NCBI GenBank assembly: GCA_025356765.1
Contig: JANXRO010000073.1
Span: forward strand, 1-11,768
Source of the DNA: Hyphomicrobiales bacterium
Lineage (GTDB): Bacteria; Pseudomonadota; Alphaproteobacteria; Rhizobiales; Aestuariivirgaceae
Length of the DNA: 11,768 nucleotides
Reading direction: 5' to 3'
Shown here piece after piece: positions 7,324 through 11,768 of this stretch (the stretch's first letter is position 1; each line of letters opens with the position of its first letter). The notes under the pieces are model-generated. The model did not search any database and was not told the origin of the DNA. It saw nothing but the letters and a program-made list of their open reading frames with translations. The translations under genes and the position numbers were made by a program.

Positions 7324-7768
7324 AGCAACCGAAGCACCAAAGCGCACCGGATCACGCTATCCCGCACCGTTCAATGAATTGTGTTTGAATCGCACCAAAC
7401 ATATCTTGGGCGATCAATTCGGCCTTGGTCAATTTGGTGTGAATTATGTTGTTCTGGAACCGGGTGCATGGTCAAGCCAGCGCCACTGGCACGAGAAAGA
7501 AGAAGAATTTATTTTTGTTTTGGAAGGCGAAATTACGTTAACCGATGATGCGGGTGACCATCTTTTAAAGCCGGGCATGTGCGCAGGTTTTCAAGCCAAC
7601 AACGGCAACGGCCACTGCTTGAAAAACCTCACCAACATGCCTGCAAAATATCTCGAGGTGGGCAGCAGGATGGCCAATGAAAAAGCAATTTATAGCGACA
7701 TCGACATGATGGTGGAAAACAGCACCGGCAAATTCGTTTATCGCAAGAAAGATGGAACGGCCTATTAA
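7301..7768 (+). CDS. Cupin domain protein (COG3837-like)
   Basis: The 155-residue protein forms a single cupin barrel. Motif 1 reads PGAWSSQRHWHEKEEEFIFVLEG (split here as residues 54-63 and 64-76), with His62, His64 and Glu68 or Glu69 as likely metal ligands. Motif 2 has PGMCAGF (91-97) and the late His105 in HCLKN. The C-terminal YSDIDMMV...YRKKDGTAY tail is typical of COG3837-type cupins of unknown function. Substrate and metal are unknown; sugar-phosphate isomerase, dioxygenase or binding roles are all possible. The ATG at 7301 lies inside the scaffold gene, with GAGG six bases before it, so the two genes are probably translationally coupled. Its stop overlaps the convergent MFS gene by four bases. 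Confidence 0.88.
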   Translation: MKPPSAIKATEAPKRTGSRYPAPFNELCLNRTKHILGDQFGLGQFGVNYVVLEPGAWSSQRHWHEKEEEFIFVLEGEITLTDDAGDHLLKPGMCAGFQANNGNGHCLKNLTNMPAKYLEVGSRMANEKAIYSDIDMMVENSTGKFVYRKKDGTAY

Positions 7769-8904
7769 ACCGGCTGTTTTTGGTTGTTGCGCAAAATGCG
7801 GTAAAGGTTGGCACAACCAGCCAAACTGATGATGATCGGCCAGAAAGAGCTAAAGCCCAACCAAAAGAATAAACCTGCCAACAAGCTGCCAAGCCCCGCA
7901 CCCAAATCAAAGCCGTTTTCACCCCACATGTTAAACCGCAAGGTGCAGCCTGATGCTTTGCCAACGTTATAAAACGGCGCCATCATCGATGACATATAAA
8001 TTGGCCCAGCCACAGCGCCCAACATGTTGGCGGCAATTGCGCTCCACGTGGCATGAAAGCCAAAAGCTTCCACAATAATTGAAATGGCCATGATGCCCAT
8101 GCCAATTTGCAGTGAACGTTTGTGGTGGCCAAGGTCAATCAACTTACCCAAACCCAACCCCATAACCGCGCCCACAACGCCGGCAACGGCCAAGGCCCCG
8201 CCATAATTTTCAAAGCTTTCACCCAGCGTTTGAAACAGTGCCACGCGCCAAACAAAATTGACCGCGGATGCAACAACGCCATCTGAGAAAGCGGCACTGA
8301 TTGCAAAAATCTTGCGTGCAGGCGAAATATCAACATCTTTCTCGATTTCCATATCGGGCATGCCGAACAGCGGAATGAGCGAAGAAAAATAAACCAGTGC
8401 CGCAACAAAGAAAGCCGCAACGGGGCCGAAAAATGAAAGTGTGAGGCCGCCTGCCAAAGGGCCAATGATGCCACACAACGCGAATATTGCTTCGCGTGCC
8501 GACACTTGCGCACCACGGTTTTCTTCATCGCCCAATCTGGCAACCATAGAATGAAAGCATGTCCAATAAAATGTTGTGCCCAATGAAGCGCTGGCCAGAT
8601 AAAATATAAGCCACGGGCCAAGGCCATCTACTTTTGCCAAAACCAGATAACTTGCTGCATCAAGCACAGTGCCGATCATCAACGCTTTGCGTAAACCCAA
8701 CCGCATGATCATCGGCACAACGCCCAAGCGCAAAACCAGCCGAGAAAGAATAACCACAGCAATGCAAACAAAAACCAGGGGCAGGGCAACGCCAGCCTTT
8801 AATAAATACACCCAAATGAAAACCCCGCCCAGATTATAGGCAAGGCTTTGTAAGCCCGAATGCACATAAACGCGGTTAATGTCGCTATTGGCAAACATTT
8901 TCAT
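7765..8904 (-). CDS. MFS transporter, second of a tandem paralogous pair
   Basis: This 379-residue inner-membrane protein is almost wholly hydrophobic, with about eleven or twelve predicted membrane segments, as in the major facilitator superfamily. A cytoplasmic loop with GKLIDLGHHKRSLQ around residue 250 resembles MFS motif A between the two halves. It is clearly homologous to the gene just upstream: both share NRVYVH (10-15), GVVP/TVVP plus GLR (61-72), FYW..FHSM (112-120), LGD (124-126) and, near the C-terminus, LRF...GE.G.DLG. The first 150 residues align without gaps. Its ATG overlaps the upstream stop as ATGA, and AAGGTG lies five bases before the start, so translation is coupled. The transported substrate cannot be inferred. 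It runs into the cupin gene tail-to-tail with a four-base overlap. Confidence 0.88.
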   Translation of the reverse strand: MKMFANSDINRVYVHSGLQSLAYNLGGVFIWVYLLKAGVALPLVFVCIAVVILSRLVLRLGVVPMIMRLGLRKALMIGTVLDAASYLVLAKVDGLGPWLIFYLASASLGTTFYWTCFHSMVARLGDEENRGAQVSAREAIFALCGIIGPLAGGLTLSFFGPVAAFFVAALVYFSSLIPLFGMPDMEIEKDVDISPARKIFAISAAFSDGVVASAVNFVWRVALFQTLGESFENYGGALAVAGVVGAVMGLGLGKLIDLGHHKRSLQIGMGIMAISIIVEAFGFHATWSAIAANMLGAVAGPIYMSSMMAPFYNVGKASGCTLRFNMWGENGFDLGAGLGSLLAGLFFWLGFSSFWPIIISLAGCANLYRILRNNQKQPV

Positions 8905-10043
8905 GGATGCACCTTGGCCCCATCATCTGACAGTGTGACATAGCCCAACCAACACCCAAACAAGCCCAACATGATGGGCCAGAAAAAGCCAAAGCCGAAA
9001 TAGGCCAAACCAGCGGCAAGCAAACTGCCTGTTGCCACGCCCAAATCCCAAGCCCCTTCGCCGATAATTTGAAAGCGCAACGGGCAGGCTGATTTTTGCG
9101 CCAAGTTGTAAACACGCGACATCATCACCGATCCCCAAAGCGGAAGGGCAACTGCGGTGGAAGCACTGGCCAAAATTGCAATCCACGGCGTGTTAAAGCC
9201 ATAGGCCTTCAAGCCGATTGAAACGGCCATCACAATCGTTGCGATTTGTTTGGCGCGGGCCGCGTGGCCAAGATCAATCATGCGGCCCACGCCCAAGCTC
9301 ATAATTGCGCCGATCACACCACCGAGCGCCAACACCAAACCAAACGCACTGAAGTTTTGACCCAGAACCACAAACAGCGCCACCATCCAAATATAAAAAT
9401 TGGCGGCTGCGCGCAGGCCATCTGCAAAATAGATCCACCACGCATTCTTTGCGGCCTGTGGTTCGATTGTCGCCTCGGGCGCGATTTGAAGATTGGGGAT
9501 GCCGAACAATGTGGCAATGCTACACACTTGGATTATTGCAGCCGCAATAAAGGCAGTGGTCGAGCCAAAGTGAACCAGCAAAAATGCGCCAAGGAGTGGC
9601 CCAACAATGCCAATCAACGCTGAGATGGCTTGCTTTAAACTTTCTTGTGTGCCGCGTTTATCGGCGTCACCCAAAATAGAAATCATGCTGTGAAACGAAG
9701 ACCAATAAAAACAGCTGCCGAACGCAGCGCATAAAATGTAGCCCAACAACAAAAGACTGGGGCTGTGGATTTGTGACAAAACCAAAAAGCCCAAACCTTC
9801 AACCAATATTCCGAAAATTAAACAGTTGCGCAATCCAAAGCGCTTCGCGGCAGGCACAACAGTTTTACGAATGATCATGCGGCTGAGAGTCCACGCAGCC
9901 AAAGTGCAAAAAACAATCCATGTTACAAATCCTGCTTTCAGCAGAAATGCAAACACAAATACGCCGCCCACTGCGTCTGCCAACATTTGCAAACTGGCGT
10001 GAACATAAACCCGATTAATGGCGCTGTTGTCAAAGAATCGCAT
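8901..10043 (-). CDS. MFS transporter, first of a tandem paralogous pair
   Basis: This 380-residue inner-membrane protein has about eleven or twelve hydrophobic segments and a motif-A-like GRMIDLGHAARAKQ loop near the middle. It is the promoter-proximal member of a two-gene unit with the paralogue downstream. By hand alignment roughly half of the first 78 positions are identical between the two, including NRVYVH and LLKAG. The CFYWSSFHSM segment (111-120) and LRFQIIGEGAWDLG near the C-terminus are also shared. No drug- or sugar-specific motif is recognised. The ATG at 10043 gives the same N-terminus as the paralogue, but I see no Shine-Dalgarno sequence before it. The 118-base gap to the divergent tRNA gene holds a possible -10 (TATGAT on the minus strand). 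Confidence 0.88.
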   Translation of the reverse strand: MRFFDNSAINRVYVHASLQMLADAVGGVFVFAFLLKAGFVTWIVFCTLAAWTLSRMIIRKTVVPAAKRFGLRNCLIFGILVEGLGFLVLSQIHSPSLLLLGYILCAAFGSCFYWSSFHSMISILGDADKRGTQESLKQAISALIGIVGPLLGAFLLVHFGSTTAFIAAAIIQVCSIATLFGIPNLQIAPEATIEPQAAKNAWWIYFADGLRAAANFYIWMVALFVVLGQNFSAFGLVLALGGVIGAIMSLGVGRMIDLGHAARAKQIATIVMAVSIGLKAYGFNTPWIAILASASTAVALPLWGSVMMSRVYNLAQKSACPLRFQIIGEGAWDLGVATGSLLAAGLAYFGFGFFWPIMLGLFGCWLGYVTLSDDGAKVHP

Positions 10044-10076
10044 GAAGAGTGAATAGGGCGATGCGCAGGCCTTTAC

Positions 10077-10082
10077 ATCATA
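10077..10082 (-). promoter_or_regulatory. Possible -10 element of the MFS gene pair
   Basis: TATGAT on the minus strand matches the sigma-70 -10 consensus at five of six positions and would start a leader of about 27 bases before the MFS ATG. No good -35 hexamer sits at the usual distance, so this is tentative. Confidence 0.25.
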
Positions 10083-10116
10083 TCAGGAAAAGAAAAAATC
10101 ACTGTTGCACTGGTGC

Positions 10117-10145
10117 TTGACAGGCAAGAGCCCCTCATCTATTCC
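10117..10145 (+). promoter_or_regulatory. Promoter of the tRNA-Asp gene
   Basis: A perfect -35 TTGACA is at 10117-10122. At 17 bases spacing comes TATTCC (10140-10145); the overlapping TCTATT at 15 bases is an alternative -10. Initiation would fall 10 to 15 bases before the tRNA. The -35 is convincing, while the -10 is only a partial match, which is common in alphaproteobacteria. Confidence 0.6.
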
Positions 10146-10161
10146 CCAGCCACTGTCGATT

Positions 10162-10238
10162 GCGGAAGTAGCTCAGTTGGTTAGAGCGTCGCCCTGTCAC
10201 GGCGAAGGTCGCGGGTTCGAGCCCCGTCTTTCGCGCCA
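10162..10238 (+). tRNA. tRNA-Asp (anticodon GTC)
   Basis: The 77-base gene folds into a complete cloverleaf. The acceptor stem is GCGGAAG with CTTTCGC (10162-10168 with 10228-10234, one G-T pair). The D arm is GCTC/GAGC. The anticodon stem is TCGCC/GGCGA with loop CTGTCAC (10194-10200), anticodon GTC at 10196-10198. The T arm is GCGGG/CCCGT with TTCGAGC. The discriminator is G at 10235, and CCA is encoded (10236-10238). It reads Asp codons GAC and GAU. It stands alone with its own promoter and terminator; no integrase gene or repeat of its 3' end is seen nearby. Confidence 0.97.
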
Positions 10239-10263
10239 TCGAACATACGAGACGAACATTTCA

Positions 10264-10293
10264 GGGCCGCCACATGTGCGGCCCTTTGTTTTT
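10264..10293 (+). terminator. Intrinsic terminator after tRNA-Asp
   Basis: A seven-base-pair stem, GGGCCGC (10264-10270) with GCGGCCC (10278-10284), closes a seven-base loop and is followed by TTTGTTTTT. It lies 26 bases after the tRNA CCA. On the opposite strand the hairpin is not followed by T residues, so it should serve the tRNA, not the HdeA-like gene that ends nearby at 10298. Confidence 0.9.
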
Positions 10294-10297
10294 ACAA

Positions 10298-10582
10298 TTA
10301 TTGCGTCAGTTGAGTGATCACTGTCATCAAACCCAATTCAGGGTTTGCGGCGCATTTTTCGCCGATTGCTGTTCCTGATTTTTCAAGCGCTGTCAGGTCT
10401 ATCGTTGTATCGCCAGCTTTGCCGCCATAATAGCCGTGCAGCCAAATAAGAACATAACTGGCCTCGTCTTTCGTCATAGCGATCAGATCAGAACATTTAA
10501 TGGTTGAAACATCCACCACTTCAGCTTTTGCTGTTTGCGCCCCTAAAACCGCCAAAACAGCAAATAAGACCAATTTTTTCAT
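10298..10582 (-). CDS. HdeA/HdeB family exported protein
   Basis: The 94-residue precursor has a clear signal peptide (MKKLVLFAVLAVLGAQTAKA, cleavage after residue 20), so the mature protein of about 74 residues is periplasmic. The mature part matches the HdeA/HdeB pattern: Cys30 (IKCSDL) and Cys77 (GEKCAANPE) should form the single disulfide, and VLIWLHGYYGGK (44-55) is the conserved central helix. E. coli HdeA and HdeB are acid-activated chaperones; alphaproteobacterial members are less studied, so that role is inferred. The open frame runs upstream to 10693, but ATG at 10582 is chosen because it begins the signal peptide and has AAAAGGAA eight bases before it. No terminator of its own is seen; it points toward the tRNA terminator region. 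Confidence 0.85.
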   Translation of the reverse strand: MKKLVLFAVLAVLGAQTAKAEVVDVSTIKCSDLIAMTKDEASYVLIWLHGYYGGKAGDTTIDLTALEKSGTAIGEKCAANPELGLMTVITQLTQ

Positions 10583-10588
10583 CACGCG

Positions 10589-10596
10589 TTCCTTTT
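10589..10596 (-). promoter_or_regulatory. Ribosome binding site deciding the HdeA-like gene start
   Basis: AAAAGGAA on the minus strand precedes the ATG at 10582 by about six to eight bases. Together with the signal peptide that starts there, it rejects the longer open frame beginning at 10693. Confidence 0.7.
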
Positions 10597-10723
10597 GTTG
10601 CCAAGTTGCTTCCGTGCTCAACATTAAGCGCGGGCGGATGTTATGGTAGCGACCCGGCCCAAATAAAGCGAGAGCGCGGCATTTGGCCCACAATCAATTC
10701 AATGATTAAAACAAGTGAAAGTC

Positions 10724-10752
10724 TTGCTTCAAATGCTGCACTGCGCTACTCA
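10724..10752 (+). promoter_or_regulatory. Possible promoter of the nuo operon
   Basis: TTGCTT (10724-10729) and TACTCA (10747-10752) lie 17 bases apart, about 40 bases before nuoA. Both match the sigma-70 consensus only partly. The 210 bases between the HdeA-like gene and nuoA must hold the divergent promoters of both, and this is the best candidate I see for nuo. An imperfect repeat (AATCA, six bases, TGATT at 10692-10707) lies just upstream. Confidence 0.25.
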
Positions 10753-10792
10753 CAGGCCAGAACAAAGGGGGCGTTTTTGCGCCATATGAACG

Positions 10793-11158
10793 ATGTCTGA
10801 TTTGCTTTCCTCATATTTACCGATTGTGATTTTCATGGCCATTGCCGGGGCCATCGCATTAATTTTGATGATCACACCTTTATTGATTGCTTATCGAAAT
10901 CCAGATCCTGAAAAGTTGTCGGCCTATGAGTGTGGCTTTAATGCTTTTGATGATGCTCGCATGAAATTTGATGTGCGGTTTTATCTGGTGTCGATTTTGT
11001 TCATCATCTTCGATTTGGAAGTGGCTTTTCTTTTCCCGTGGGCAATTAGCCTCGGAAAGATAGGGCTTTTTGGCTTTTGGTCGATGATGGTGTTTCTTGG
11101 TGTTTTAACCGTTGGCTTCATTTATGAATGGCGCAAAGGTGCTCTCGAATGGGATTGA
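10793..11158 (+). CDS. nuoA: NADH-quinone oxidoreductase subunit A
   Basis: The 121-residue membrane subunit of respiratory complex I (ND3 homologue) has three membrane helices, at about 8-32, 62-84 and 92-112. The conserved SAYECGFNAF loop (43-52, with Glu46 and Cys47) is the ND3-type loop near the quinone tunnel, and LFIIFDLEVAFLFPW (69-83) carries the conserved Asp74 and Glu76. The sequence is very close in wording to rhizobial NuoA. It opens the nuo operon; nuoB overlaps its end by ten bases. The start ATG at 10793 lacks a nearby Shine-Dalgarno sequence; AAAGGGG sits about 22 bases upstream with a small hairpin between. Confidence 0.97.
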   Translation: MSDLLSSYLPIVIFMAIAGAIALILMITPLLIAYRNPDPEKLSAYECGFNAFDDARMKFDVRFYLVSILFIIFDLEVAFLFPWAISLGKIGLFGFWSMMVFLGVLTVGFIYEWRKGALEWD

Positions 11159-11673
11159 TTGAAACCTCAACGCCAGACCAACGCGCGTTTTTCTCCGATG
11201 TGAACAACGAACTGGCTGACAAGGGTTTTCTTGTCACCACCAGCGATGATCTCATCAACTGGGCCCGCACGGGTTCATTGATGTGGATGACATTCGGCTT
11301 GGCCTGTTGTGCCGTTGAAATGATGCACACTTCGATGCCGCGTTATGATGTTGAGCGATTCGGTTTTGCGCCACGCGCATCGCCCCGCCAATCTGATGTG
11401 ATGATTGTTGCAGGCACGCTGACCAACAAAATGGCGCCAGCACTGCGCAAGGTTTATGACCAAATGCCAGAGCCACGGTATGTGATCTCTATGGGTTCAT
11501 GCGCCAATGGCGGCGGCTATTATCATTATTCATATTCAGTGGTGCGCGGCTGTGACCGCATTGTGCCTGTGGATATTTATATTCCAGGCTGCCCACCCAC
11601 CGCAGAGGCTTTGCTTTATGGCATCTTGATGCTGCAAAAGAAAATCCGCCGCACCGGAACGATTGAACGCTGA
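11149..11673 (+). CDS. nuoB: NADH-quinone oxidoreductase subunit B
   Basis: The 174-residue peripheral subunit of complex I (PSST homologue) holds the terminal [4Fe-4S] cluster N2, which passes electrons to quinone. The ligands are visible: the tandem Cys53-Cys54 (GLACCAVEMM), Cys118 (GSCANGGG) and Cys148 (PGCPP). RGCDRIVPVDIYIPGCPP and the TAEALLYGI end are diagnostic of the family. The open frame reaches back to 11128, but ATG at 11149 is preferred because AAAGGTG (11135-11141) sits seven bases before it. It then overlaps nuoA by ten bases, which indicates coupled translation. nuoC begins one base after its stop. Confidence 0.97.
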   Translation: MGLIETSTPDQRAFFSDVNNELADKGFLVTTSDDLINWARTGSLMWMTFGLACCAVEMMHTSMPRYDVERFGFAPRASPRQSDVMIVAGTLTNKMAPALRKVYDQMPEPRYVISMGSCANGGGYYHYSYSVVRGCDRIVPVDIYIPGCPPTAEALLYGILMLQKKIRRTGTIER

Positions 11674-11674
11674 C

Positions 11675-11768
11675 ATGGCAACAGATTTAAACGCGCTTGG
11701 CGCAATGATAGCAGACAAAACAATGGGTGCCGTTTCTGCCCACGACGTTGTTTTGGGCGAGTTGACAC
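11675..11768 (+). CDS. nuoC: NADH-quinone oxidoreductase subunit C (5' end only)
   Basis: Only the first 31 codons lie in the window, and the gene runs off the right edge. The ATG at 11675 comes one base after the nuoB stop. The fragment ends in VVLGELT, like the start of the first conserved strand of NuoC (the 30-kDa subunit). Identification rests mainly on the invariant gene order nuoA-nuoB-nuoC, plus this short match. A fused NuoCD cannot be excluded from the fragment, though separate C and D genes are usual in alphaproteobacteria. Confidence 0.85.
   Translation, partial: MATDLNALGAMIADKTMGAVSAHDVVLGELT

Noticed and set aside
8139..8627. 162-codon open frame on the minus strand inside the second MFS gene
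   Set aside because: It is an out-of-frame shadow of a clearly coding MFS gene and shows no family resemblance of its own.
10162..10238. tRNA-Asp as an attachment site for an integrated element
   Set aside because: No integrase gene and no duplicate of the tRNA 3' end is visible on either side; both flanks look like ordinary chromosomal genes.
10105..10317. Open frame of 70 codons on the plus strand across the tRNA-Asp region
   Set aside because: Its middle is the translated tRNA itself (the familiar VAQLVRAS...GRGFEPR pattern of false proteins over tRNA genes), and it runs through the terminator.
10583..10693. N-terminal extension of the HdeA-like protein
   Set aside because: It would place 37 residues before a textbook signal peptide; the ATG at 10582 has its own ribosome binding site.
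10504..10800. Open frame of 98 codons on the plus strand ending at nuoA
   Set aside because: It lies antisense to the HdeA-like signal peptide region, resembles no family, and overlaps the nuoA start.

Overview
The window reads as ordinary chromosomal DNA of an alphaproteobacterium, most likely from or near the Hyphomicrobiales (Rhizobiales). This rests on the family resemblance of NuoA/NuoB, DnaE, the PAS_5-type protein, the HdeA-like protein and the alphaproteobacterial NifU/SufU-type scaffold. The base composition is moderate, judged by eye only. Gene packing is dense: no gap between genes exceeds about 210 bases. I see no insertion sequence, prophage, CRISPR array or other sign of recent transfer.

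Left part (1-4490, plus strand): the end of an ABC ATPase gene (lolD-like), a periplasmic lytic transglycosylase gene overlapping it, then dnaE, the replicative DNA polymerase III alpha subunit. Two genes on the minus strand follow (4485-5784). A PAS_5-type protein gene lies upstream of a PilZ protein gene, which looks like a small sensory/c-di-GMP pair. The PilZ gene runs tail-to-tail into dnaE.

Middle part (5989-7768): a stand-alone CBS-pair protein (+), hisI for histidine biosynthesis (-), then a divergent two-gene unit (+) of an Fe-S scaffold homologue with altered metal ligands and a COG3837-like cupin, overlapping by 23 bases.

Right part: two tandem paralogous MFS transporters (7765-10043, minus strand) overlap as ATGA. 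Next come a complete tRNA-Asp(GTC) unit with a good -35 element and an intrinsic terminator, an exported HdeA/HdeB-like protein (-), and the start of the nuo operon (nuoA, nuoB, beginning of nuoC, +), which encodes respiratory complex I.

No clearly new multi-gene system is visible. The points most worth a second look are the ligand-substituted scaffold coupled to a cupin, the tandem MFS pair, the PAS-PilZ pair, and three convergent gene junctions with no room for a terminator.
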